This document shows, in pieces, positions 1 to 6,522 of a DNA stretch of 25,660 nt; within the stretch, counting starts at the first letter, position 1, and each line of letters opens with the position of its first letter. The stretch is taken from NCBI GenBank assembly GCA_016873575.1, contig VGWY01000007.1:1-25660 (forward strand). Direction: 5' to 3'. The position numbers and the translations under genes are program-made. A model generated the notes under the pieces. That model ran no database searches. It saw only the letters and a program-made list of their open reading frames with translations, and was not told where the DNA came from. This DNA is from Nitrospira sp. (lineage in GTDB: Bacteria; Nitrospirota; Thermodesulfovibrionia; Thermodesulfovibrionales; SM23-35).

Positions 1-77
1 AGAAAGGAGGTGATGCATTTCTACAGGATAATGGACATCTTCTCAGGATGAGTTCTATAATTTAACACAGAAAAAAG

Positions 78-123
78 GTGGGGAATAAACCTGAAACTGT
101 GTGGGGAATAAAATTGAAACTCG
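78..123. repeat. 23-bp tandem direct repeat, two copies
   Basis: The two units occupy 78-100 and 101-123. Both begin GTGGGGAATAAA and both carry TGAAACT after two differing bases, so about 19 of 23 positions match. Repeated motifs of this size occur at the ends of some insertion sequences, and the repeat sits in a gene-poor stretch, so a relic of a transposon end is possible. No transposase is present, and that origin is inference. Confidence 0.55.
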
Positions 124-189
124 AGAGTCGCTTCATGGCGTCCGCTTTATTATTGAAATTAAGTGGGAGGGAGCGGGCGGCACGGCGCA

Positions 190-212
190 AAGGCGTAGCC
201 TTATAATTTTTT
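190..212 (+). terminator. Small hairpin with T-tract just upstream of uvrD
   Basis: AAGGC at 190-194 pairs with GCCTT at 198-202 around a 3-base loop, followed by ATAATTTTTT. This resembles a short Rho-independent terminator or attenuator ending four bases before the helicase ATG. The same bases contain TATAAT at 202-207, which could instead be the -10 box of a leaderless helicase promoter. The two readings compete. The stem is only 5 bp. Confidence 0.3.
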
Positions 213-215
213 GAA

Positions 216-2204
216 ATGATTACTTTTTCTCCTGCCTTAAATGAGTCTCAGAAAGAGGCTGTGATGACAACCGAAGGACCTGTGCTGATTGTTGCTGGGC
301 CAGGGACAGGTAAAACCTTCACTATTGTCCATAGGATTGCATATCTTATCCAGCAGGGTGTAAGACCTGAAAACATCGTAGCCGTGACATTCACCAATCG
401 TGCTGCAAAGGAGATGAAGGAAAGAACAGAAGCACTTTTAGGGAGTCAATCCAGCCATGTATTCATTGGGACATTTCACTTCCTCGGCATCAGGATTATA
501 AGCGAATACTCTGCAGACAATTTTATCATCTACAACCGGAATGAGCAGATTCGACTCATAAAGACATTCCTGAAAGATTCTGACCTGAGGGAAATTTCGA
601 AAAAGGGACGAAATTCCTCTTTTGCTTTGATTGCTGAAAAGATATCGAGATTCAAAAATTTTCTTGATGATCTGGATGATGGAATGAAAGGGATATATGA
701 GCGCTATCAGTCAGCACTCAGAAAAAATTCTGCCCTTGATTTTGATGACCTTATTTTGAAGCCCATAGAGATTTTCGGTAACAGGGCGGTATTAGAAAAA
801 TATAGAGATGTATTCAGGTACATCATGGTGGATGAATATCAGGACATCAATCCTGCACAGTATACATTGTTAATGCTTCTCGCCAACAGCAAAGGTAACA
901 TCTGTGCCATTGGAGACTCAGACCAGGCAATCTATGCCTTCAGGGGCGCTGATGTGGGCAACTTCCTCAATTTTGAAAAAGATTTCAAAGATGCAAAGAA
1001 AATTACCCTGAAAGAGAATTATCGTTCAACAGGTACGATACTGAATGCTTCAAGCTTCATGATCAAAAATAATCTGAAAAGAATAGACAAAGAACTCATT
1101 TCAACAAGACAAAAGGGCGCCCCTGTCAATGTGGTTTCTGTTCCGGATGAACGATCTGAAGGAGAGTTTATTGTAAGAGAGATAGAGGAAAGAATAGGTG
1201 GTACAAGCCATTATCAGCTTATGAGCAGACAGAGAGAAACATCACAGTCTCTCCATGAGTCTTCCTGCGGTTTTTCCGATTTTGCAGTATTATTCAGGAC
1301 AAATGCACAATCATCGGCAATAGAAGAGTCATTTATCAAATCAGGTATTCCATATCAGATCATAGGTGAAAAACATGCCCTGAAAAGAAGAGAGATTACG
1401 GATACCCTTTCATATCTGAAGGTTATCAGCAATCCTGCAGATAATGTAAATCTCGAAAGGATTGCCACCCTGTCACCAAAGGGTATAAATGAGGCAACAA
1501 TATTAAACATATCCCGTTATGCAGAGGAGAATGGTTTGAGTCTCTATGAGGCAATGAAGACATATAATCCCCTTTCATCCCACTTTAGTAAAGGGGGGAA
1601 GGGGGAATTTTCAAAAGAGGGTATCAGGGAATTTATTTCCATGCTCGAAAGATTTATGGATTTAAAGCATAGGTTACCTTTCGATGAATTTGTAAAGGTA
1701 TTACTAAAAGAATCAGGACTCAGGGAATACTATAAGGACAGGGAAGATAATCTTATGTTTTTAGAGAACCTTGCATATGTATATCGAGATATCGAGCAAA
1801 CAGAGGCACTCACCAGATTTATCAATGAACTCAGTCTCTTTACCCCTGCAGATGCGTATGATCCAAAAGCGGATGCAGTAACCTTGATGACATTACACAT
1901 GGCAAAAGGACTTGAGTTCAAGGTTGTCTTTATTGCCGGGGTAGAAGAGGGGTTAATCCCTTATACCATAAAGAAAGATGCTGTTGATCTTGAGGAAGAA
2001 AGAAGACTGTTTTATGCCGGTATGACGAGAGCTCAAGATGAGATCTTTCTTATCTCTGCAAGGAACAGGTTTTTCTATGGACAGAAACTCGATCAATCAC
2101 CCTCTTCATTTCTCAATGAAATCCCTGAGGAGCTGGTAAAGAGCGGCGTTATACAGCGGAAGATAAAAAAGGATAAAGAGACTGATCAGATGGGATTATT
2201 TTAA
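216..2204 (+). CDS. uvrD: UvrD/PcrA/Rep-type superfamily 1A DNA helicase
   Basis: ATP-dependent 3'-5' DNA helicase of the UvrD/PcrA family, expected to act in nucleotide-excision and mismatch repair and in removing obstacles from replication forks. At 662 residues it is in the usual family range (650-750). Visible motifs are the Q-motif region (LNESQKEAV, 8-16), Walker A AGPGTGKT (27-34), TFTNRAAKEM (58-67), Walker B DEYQD (206-210), GDSDQAIYAFRGA (motif III), and the C-terminal TLHMAKGLEFKVVFIAGVEEG and EEERRLFYAGMTRA (motifs V and VI). No Shine-Dalgarno sequence precedes the ATG; a TATAAT at 202-207 would fit a leaderless transcript. An in-frame palindromic repeat (1567-1610) adds a Gly/Lys-rich loop near residues 451-465. 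The gene stands alone on this strand and overlaps the end of the convergent SAP-like gene by a few bases. Whether it is uvrD or pcrA in name is a matter of convention. Confidence 0.95.
   Translation: MITFSPALNESQKEAVMTTEGPVLIVAGPGTGKTFTIVHRIAYLIQQGVRPENIVAVTFTNRAAKEMKERTEALLGSQSSHVFIGTFHFLGIRIISEYSADNFIIYNRNEQIRLIKTFLKDSDLREISKKGRNSSFALIAEKISRFKNFLDDLDDGMKGIYERYQSALRKNSALDFDDLILKPIEIFGNRAVLEKYRDVFRYIMVDEYQDINPAQYTLLMLLANSKGNICAIGDSDQAIYAFRGADVGNFLNFEKDFKDAKKITLKENYRSTGTILNASSFMIKNNLKRIDKELISTRQKGAPVNVVSVPDERSEGEFIVREIEERIGGTSHYQLMSRQRETSQSLHESSCGFSDFAVLFRTNAQSSAIEESFIKSGIPYQIIGEKHALKRREITDTLSYLKVISNPADNVNLERIATLSPKGINEATILNISRYAEENGLSLYEAMKTYNPLSSHFSKGGKGEFSKEGIREFISMLERFMDLKHRLPFDEFVKVLLKESGLREYYKDREDNLMFLENLAYVYRDIEQTEALTRFINELSLFTPADAYDPKADAVTLMTLHMAKGLEFKVVFIAGVEEGLIPYTIKKDAVDLEEERRLFYAGMTRAQDEIFLISARNRFFYGQKLDQSPSSFLNEIPEELVKSGVIQRKIKKDKETDQMGLF
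1567..1610. repeat. GC-rich palindromic repeat inserted in frame in the helicase gene
   Basis: A C-rich arm (ATCCCCTTTCATCCC) is followed by TTTAGTAAAGGGGGGAAGGGGGAATTT. This is the same architecture as the copies at 4630-4690 and 5863-5913: C-tracts, a short AT centre, then G-tracts. It is translated without disrupting the helicase frame, giving SKGGKGEFSKEG. The position is a loop between conserved helicase motifs, where length variation should be tolerated. Confidence 0.75.
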
Positions 2205-2378
2205 ACAGTCCTCTCTCCAAAGGCAGTCCAACTGGTCACATTCTCCGGATACCGCAGTGCCAAAACAGTCAAAGTTCCCCTCAGTTCGCTGAATTGCTCG
2301 AATAATATTCTCCTTCTTCATATTTCCGACTTTTATGCCTTTTCCCTTGGCCATCACTTTTATCTGTTTAAGAGTCAT
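2196..2378 (-). CDS. Small SAP-like / Cys-rich protein, 60 aa
   Basis: The start at 2376-2378 was preferred to an upstream ATG at 2423 because a G-rich Shine-Dalgarno (GGGGGGTAAG) lies directly before it, and because the product then begins with a recognisable motif, MTLKQIKVMAKGKGIKVGNM. Residues 2-30 read like a SAP or Rho-N-type helix-extended-helix fold (LKQIKVMAKGKGIKV..KKENIIRAIQ), a module that often binds nucleic acid. The C-terminal half has four cysteines (C38, C47, C52, C58), which suggests a metal site or FeS cluster. It is last in the minus-strand operon, 55 bases after nadC, and its stop overlaps the end of the convergent helicase gene. The exact function is unknown; a DNA- or RNA-binding metalloprotein is an inference from the fold-like pattern. 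Confidence 0.75.
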   Translation of the reverse strand: MTLKQIKVMAKGKGIKVGNMKKENIIRAIQRTEGNFDCFGTAVSGECDQLDCLWREDCLK

Positions 2379-2433
2379 TCTTACCCCCCTTGTGTATAAA
2401 TAAAGATTCATAAGATATATCAATATACCAAAT

Positions 2434-3267
2434 TTACTCTATTATTTTCAAGCTGATGTCGGCTGCCGGTGCTGAGTGAGTAAGTGCACCCACCGAGATG
2501 AGATCAACACCTGTTTCTGCAATTTCTCTTACATTTTCAAGGTTGACACCCCCTGAGGCTTCCAAAAGGACCCTTCCTTGAGTAACCTTTACAGCCTCTC
2601 GTATATCCGTGAGCGACATGTTGTCTAACATTACAATGTCTGCTCCAGCCTCTATTGCATCTTCGAGATCCTGGAGATTCTCAACCTCTACCTCAATTTT
2701 TAAGAGATGGTGACTCCTTTTTGCCAACTCTACAGCCTTTTGAATGCTCCCAACAGCCTTGATATGATTATCCTTTATCATGATACCATCGAATAGGCCA
2801 AATCTGTGGTTATCTCCTCCACCCATCCTGACTGCATATTTTTCCATGAACCTCTGACACGGCGATGTCTTTCTTGTATCAACGATCCTGGCCTTCAGCC
2901 CCTTTATCCTATCAACATACATGCTGGTCAAGGTAGAAATACCACAGAGTCTCTGTAATATATTGAGGCTGACCCTTTCTCCTGAAAGAATCACCTGGGT
3001 CTTCCCAAAAACCTCTGCAAGTACATCTCCTTTACTGACACTGGCTCCTTCTTTTTGAAACATCCTGAAAACTGCAGACGGGTTCAGTATCCTGAAAACC
3101 TCTCTTGCAAAGGGAAGTCCTGCGAGCACAAAATTGACCTTCGCAATAAAAATTGCCCTCGATTCACTTTCTTCAGGTATCAGGAAAGATGTGGTGATAT
3201 CGCCAGGACCTATATCCTCTTTCAGGGCATCACGTATAAAATCAACGACACTATGAGGAACCTCCAT
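2434..3267 (-). CDS. nadC: Nicotinate-nucleotide pyrophosphorylase (quinolinate phosphoribosyltransferase)
   Basis: Converts quinolinate and PRPP to nicotinate mononucleotide, CO2 and PPi in de novo NAD biosynthesis, in the cytoplasm. The length of 277 aa is standard. Diagnostic segments are the N-terminal ALKEDIGPGDITT, the substrate-binding DTRKTSP, YAVRMGGGDNHRFGLFDGIM and IKDNHIKAVGS, plus the barrel strands IEVEVENLQDLEDAIEAGADIVMLDNM and LEASGGVNLENVREIAETGVDLISVGALTHS. A minor oddity is that the usual TPGLR after DTRKT reads SPCQR here. Only one base separates its start from the stop of the upstream putative beta-solenoid gene, so it is translated from the same operon as valS. nadE lies elsewhere in the window in a different operon. 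Confidence 0.97.
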   Translation of the reverse strand: MEVPHSVVDFIRDALKEDIGPGDITTSFLIPEESESRAIFIAKVNFVLAGLPFAREVFRILNPSAVFRMFQKEGASVSKGDVLAEVFGKTQVILSGERVSLNILQRLCGISTLTSMYVDRIKGLKARIVDTRKTSPCQRFMEKYAVRMGGGDNHRFGLFDGIMIKDNHIKAVGSIQKAVELAKRSHHLLKIEVEVENLQDLEDAIEAGADIVMLDNMSLTDIREAVKVTQGRVLLEASGGVNLENVREIAETGVDLISVGALTHSAPAADISLKIIE

Positions 3268-3268
3268 C

Positions 3269-3751
3269 TTATTTTCTTTTCAATAAAGAAAAGAGCCCCC
3301 ATATTCCACCAACAACAGCACCTAATGCAAGTGCAGAGCGCCAGTCAAGGAGTGTTGTTACCGTCCCTTCCATTTTCTGAGCAAGGACAAGAAATGCAGA
3401 CGTGTTCTCTGCCTTCACATTCCTTCCAGCCATAAGACCGACAGCAGACCTGTTAATCGTTGTCTGTTCCCTTGAAATGGAGATGGGAGAGCATGAAAAA
3501 TTGATCGATACATTATCAGCAGCAGTAATAGCACTGATACTCTGGTTCAGGCTTATCTCATTTCCCCTTAGCAGAGCTGCAGCACCTTGTGTAACCTCTA
3601 TCCTTTCTCCATCTATACTGAGTGCTCCAACCTGTTGAAGCTCGATATGACCTCCTTCAACAGCCCTGATGGTACTCTGTTTAATATTGACAAATTCTCC
3701 CTCGATGAATTCAAGGTCACGCCCTTCCAGTACCTTCTCTTCATCATACAT
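3269..3751 (-). CDS. Putative beta-solenoid protein with C-terminal membrane anchor
   Basis: 160-aa protein of unknown function. Residues about 10-130 are a run of loosely repeating short strands, each with alternating hydrophobic residues and small turns (for example VNIKQSTIRAVEGGHIELQQ, ALSIDGERIEVTQG, ALLRGNEISLNQS, AVGLMAGRNVKAENT). The pattern is like a bactofilin or polymer-forming beta-helix. A single hydrophobic stretch near the C-terminus (ALALGAVVGGIWGLFSLL, followed by KRK) looks like a tail anchor with a positive cytoplasmic end. There is no N-terminal signal peptide, so the solenoid probably faces the cytoplasm. Its ATG overlaps the valS stop (TAATG), with a GGAGGTGAG ribosome site inside the end of valS, so translation is coupled; nadC follows after one base. 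The fold call comes from sequence pattern only. Confidence 0.8.
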   Translation of the reverse strand: MYDEEKVLEGRDLEFIEGEFVNIKQSTIRAVEGGHIELQQVGALSIDGERIEVTQGAAALLRGNEISLNQSISAITAADNVSINFSCSPISISREQTTINRSAVGLMAGRNVKAENTSAFLVLAQKMEGTVTTLLDWRSALALGAVVGGIWGLFSLLKRK

Positions 3752-6522
3752 TATTTCTCACCTCCTACCTCTTTCAGCATTGCAATACTCTTCAGTATTC
3801 TCTCTTTCCTGTGCATCATTTCTTCATATCGTGCCTTTTCTTTTTTCACCACCTCTGCAGGTGCCCTCTGTATGAAGTCATCATTGAGGAGCTTTTTATT
3901 CAAAAAGACAATCGACTCATCAACCTCTGCTCTATCCTTCTTAAGTCTATTCATTTCTGGCTCGATATTCAAGACCCCCTTCAGAGGAACATATATTTCC
4001 ATAGAGCTTTTAACCGAAGTTGCAGAGCCTGCCGGTTTTCTAACATTCTTCCCCATCTCGATATACTCTGCCTTTGCAAGTCTTTTGATGTATTTTACAT
4101 TTTCCTTCAGTATCTTCTCTGATGCGATAGAAAAAGTCTTGATTGATACATTCAGTTTAAGGGCAGGAGAAATATTCAATTCTCCCCTTATCGTCCTTAT
4201 TCCTGTCACAGCTTCAATAATGTAAGACATATCTTCTTCAGCTTTTTCGTCTCTGAAAAGAGAACGCGGATAATCAGAGACCATGATACTATCTTTCTGC
4301 CTTCTGCCTTCTGCCTTCTGCCTTCTGCCTTGCTGTATCTTTTGCCATATTTCCTCGGTAACATAGGGCATGAAAGGATGAAGGAGTCTCAGGGATGCAT
4401 CAAGGGTATTGATGAGACACAACAGAACATTTCTTTTCGACTGTGGATCTTCTATCTCGGATTTCGCCATCTCTATATACCAGTCACAGAATTCATGCCA
4501 AATAAATTGGTATATACTGCCTGCCGCTTCATTAAACTGGTATCCCTTGAGTGCCCTGTCTACATCATCAGAAGTAGCTGCAAGCCTGCTCTGTATCCAT
4601 CTGCTTGCCAAGTCAAGTGATGAGTGATTAATCCCCCCTCTTTCAAATCCCCCCTTACCCCCCTTTTCTAAAGGGGGGATGGGGGGAGTAAAGTCTTCTA
4701 AGTTCATCATGATAAATCTTGCTGCATTCCAGAGTTTATTCACAAAATGCCTGTATCCCTCAACCCGTTCTTCTGAAAACTTAATATCACGTCCCTGTGC
4801 AGCAAAGGCAGCAAGGGTAAACCGGAAGGCATCTGTGCCGTATTTCTCTAACATTATCAACGGATCAACAACATTCCCTTTTGATTTTGACATCTTCTGG
4901 CCTGTTGCATCTCTTATGATCGCATGGATGTAAACGTCTCTGAAGGGGACATCTCCCATAAATTTGAGCCCCATCATGATCATCCTCGCAACCCAGAAGA
5001 ATAAAATGTCAAAAGCAGTTACAAGAACACTCGTTGGATAAAATGTCTTTAAATCGTCAGTCTTGTCAGGCCAGCCAAGTGTGGAAAATGGCCAGAGGGC
5101 AGACGAAAACCATGTATCGAGGACATCCTCGTCCTGAATTAACTTATGTGAACCACAGTAAGGACATGCGTTGGGTGTAACTCTTGATACAACGATGCCA
5201 TTTTTCATTTTGCATTTTTCACTTTGCATTTCCTGGCAGTACCATACGGGTATTCTGTGTCCCCACCATATCTGGCGTGATATACACCAGTCCTTGATAT
5301 TTTCCATCCATGCAAAATAGGTATTTCCCCAGCTCTCCGGAATAATCCTGATCTTACCTTCCTTGACCACCTTTATTGCATCTTCAGCAAGAGGCTTTAT
5401 ACTTACATACCACTGTGGTGTTAAGAAAGGCTCGGTAATGGTCTTACATCGGTAGCAATGACCTATTCCAAAACTGTGCCTTTCTTCCTTTTCTATAAGA
5501 CCGATTCCCTTTAAATCCTTAAGTACCAGTTTCCGGCATTCATATCGATCAAGACCTGCATACCGTTTCCCTGCATCTTCTGTCATATGGCCATCATCTC
5601 CGATTACGGTGATAAATTCTAACGGAGGGGTTTGCCTTTTTGCGGTTGCTTCATCATTAAAATCATGTGCAGGTGTAATTTTTACTGCACCTGTACCAAA
5701 GGTAGGATCTACTGTAAAATCAGAGATAATGGGGATAACTCTATCTGTGAGTGGCAGGTTGACCATCTTTCCAATGAGTTTTCGGTACCGACTGTCTTCA
5801 GGATTGACAGCCACAGCAGTATCTCCGAGCATGGTCTCAGGCCTGGTGGTCGCAACAGTTATATACCCCCTCTCCATCCCCCCCTTACCAAGGGGGGGAA
5901 CAGGGGGGGTAAGTGGATATTTTATGTAAATTAGCTTACCTTCTAAGTCTTCATGCTCAACCTCAAGGTCTGAAAGTGCTGTATGACAGCGAGGACACCA
6001 GTTGATAAGCCTGTTATCTCTATAGATTAATCCTTCTTCATAGAGTCTTACGAAAACCTCCCTAACAGCCCTTGAAAGCCCTTCGTCAAGTGTAAACCTC
6101 TCCCGTGACCAATCACACGAAGCACCAAGCCTCTTGAGCTGGGTGATTATCTTTCCGCCGGATTCGGCCTTCCATTTCCATACACGCTCTATAAAAGCAG
6201 TGCGACCTAATGTATGCCTGTCAAGTCCTTCAGATGCAAGCTGCTTTTCTACAACATTCTGGGTGGCAATACCTGCATGGTCAGTACCCGGTAGCCACAA
6301 AACCTCACAACCCGACATACGTTTCCAGCGTGAAAGGATATCCTGCATAACTGTATTAAGGGCATGGCCCATATGAAGTGATCCTGTAACATTTGGAGGT
6401 GGGATGACTATTGAAAAGGCTTTATCTTTCTGTCCCGGGTCAGGCTTAAAATATCCTTTCGAGACCCAGTATTCATACCATCGTTCTTCGACGCCTTTGG
6501 GACTGAAGCTCTTCTCTAAAAT
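3751..6522 (-). CDS. valS: Valyl-tRNA synthetase with four in-frame repeat insertions and a probable AUU start
   Basis: Charges tRNA-Val in the cytoplasm. The class I signatures are PPPNVTGSLHMGHAL (HIGH motif) and GQKMSKSKGNVVDP (KMSKS). Other landmarks are the CP1 editing domain with TTRPETMLGDTAVAV, DVLDTWFSSALWPFSTLGWP, an anticodon-binding domain, and a C-terminal coiled-coil arm (about the last 70 residues). The first in-frame ATG (6370-6372) lies inside the HIGH motif and would delete the essential N-terminus. Frame continuity upstream gives LEKSFSPKGVEERWYEYW, a typical ValRS N-terminus. There is no ATG, GTG or TTG there; an ATT at 6520-6522, preceded by AAGG five bases away, is the best start (923 aa). 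The start overlaps the response-regulator stop. Repeats add loops at 4294-4330, 4630-4690, 5199-5231 and 5863-5913. The downstream gene overlaps by one base. Confidence 0.95.
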   Translation of the reverse strand: MLEKSFSPKGVEERWYEYWVSKGYFKPDPGQKDKAFSIVIPPPNVTGSLHMGHALNTVMQDILSRWKRMSGCEVLWLPGTDHAGIATQNVVEKQLASEGLDRHTLGRTAFIERVWKWKAESGGKIITQLKRLGASCDWSRERFTLDEGLSRAVREVFVRLYEEGLIYRDNRLINWCPRCHTALSDLEVEHEDLEGKLIYIKYPLTPPVPPLGKGGMERGYITVATTRPETMLGDTAVAVNPEDSRYRKLIGKMVNLPLTDRVIPIISDFTVDPTFGTGAVKITPAHDFNDEATAKRQTPPLEFITVIGDDGHMTEDAGKRYAGLDRYECRKLVLKDLKGIGLIEKEERHSFGIGHCYRCKTITEPFLTPQWYVSIKPLAEDAIKVVKEGKIRIIPESWGNTYFAWMENIKDWCISRQIWWGHRIPVWYCQEMQSEKCKMKNGIVVSRVTPNACPYCGSHKLIQDEDVLDTWFSSALWPFSTLGWPDKTDDLKTFYPTSVLVTAFDILFFWVARMIMMGLKFMGDVPFRDVYIHAIIRDATGQKMSKSKGNVVDPLIMLEKYGTDAFRFTLAAFAAQGRDIKFSEERVEGYRHFVNKLWNAARFIMMNLEDFTPPIPPLEKGGKGGFERGGINHSSLDLASRWIQSRLAATSDDVDRALKGYQFNEAAGSIYQFIWHEFCDWYIEMAKSEIEDPQSKRNVLLCLINTLDASLRLLHPFMPYVTEEIWQKIQQGRRQKAEGRRQKDSIMVSDYPRSLFRDEKAEEDMSYIIEAVTGIRTIRGELNISPALKLNVSIKTFSIASEKILKENVKYIKRLAKAEYIEMGKNVRKPAGSATSVKSSMEIYVPLKGVLNIEPEMNRLKKDRAEVDESIVFLNKKLLNDDFIQRAPAEVVKKEKARYEEMMHRKERILKSIAMLKEVGGEK
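4294..4330. repeat. Heptanucleotide tandem repeat (CTTCTGC)n inside valS
   Basis: Five consecutive units of CTTCTGC (the first is TTTCTGC) at 4294-4328. Read on the minus strand the repeat becomes GCAGAAG. Because 3 x 7 = 21 bases, it encodes a seven-residue cycle and gives QGRRQKAEGRRQKDS in ValRS, replacing a short loop after EEIWQKIQ in the anticodon-binding domain. Heptamer repeats of this kind are a known class in some bacteria, especially cyanobacteria. Slippage by one unit would shift the frame. Confidence 0.85.
4630..4690. repeat. GC-rich palindromic repeat, valS copy 1
   Basis: The longest copy of the family in this window. Three C-tracts (ATCCCCCCTC, ATCCCCCCTT, ACCCCCCTTTT) are followed by CTAAAGGGGGGATGGGGGGAG, able to form a strong hairpin. 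On the valS strand it encodes FTPPIPPLEKGGKGGFERG, placed after NLED in the linker between the catalytic core and the anticodon-binding domain. The open frame is kept through the whole element. Confidence 0.85.
5199..5231. repeat. 14-bp tandem repeat inside the valS zinc-binding module
   Basis: TTTTTCATTTTGCA (5201-5214) is followed directly by TTTTTCACTTTGCA (5215-5228), differing at one base. The reverse strand encodes MQSEKCKMKNG within ValRS, between WYCQE and IVVSRVTPNACPYCGS. AT-rich repeats of this composition are otherwise typical of intergenic DNA. The insertion separates the first cysteine from its usual partner but supplies a new cysteine (SEKC). Confidence 0.75.
5863..5913. repeat. 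GC-rich palindromic repeat, valS copy 2
   Basis: A C-rich half (TACCCCCTCTCCATCCCCCC) and a G-rich half (AAGGGGGGGAACAGGGGGGG) flank a short TTACC centre, as in copy 1. It encodes YPLTPPVPPLGKGGMERGY in the CP1 editing domain, immediately before ITVATTRPET. In most ValRS proteins that hairpin turn is only a few residues long. The reading frame is preserved. Confidence 0.85.

Larger units (their letters stand above)
1..215. other. Non-coding leader upstream of the helicase gene
   Basis: No credible long gene is visible here. It opens with a near-perfect Shine-Dalgarno string (AAAGGAGGTGAT, about 3-14) in front of a 12-codon open frame at 14-52 (MHFYRIMDIFSG, then stop), which could be the stump of a gene or element interrupted upstream. 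A 23-bp tandem repeat follows at 78-123. A small GC hairpin with a T-tract (190-212) lies just before the helicase start. The stretch may be the scar of a lost insertion element, but nothing in it proves that. Confidence 0.4.

Noticed and set aside
1..14. Match of AGAAAGGAGGTGAT to the reverse complement of a 16S rRNA 3' end
   Set aside because: The match stops after 14 bases, and the following bases (GCATTTC) do not continue into the conserved 16S sequence, so it is only a strong Shine-Dalgarno string.
78..123. ATTGAAAC in the 23-bp repeat as a CRISPR repeat end
   Set aside because: The two units are directly adjacent with no spacer and are only 23 bases long, and no cas gene is present.
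1190..1270. Extra segment in the helicase (GGTSHYQLMSRQ to SSCG) as another repeat insertion
   Set aside because: It shows no repeat structure at the DNA level and falls in a region that normally varies in length among UvrD proteins.
3587..4225. 212-codon open frame on the plus strand
   Set aside because: It lies antisense to valS and its downstream neighbour, has the hydrophobic Ser/Phe-rich composition expected of a shadow frame, and lacks any known motif.
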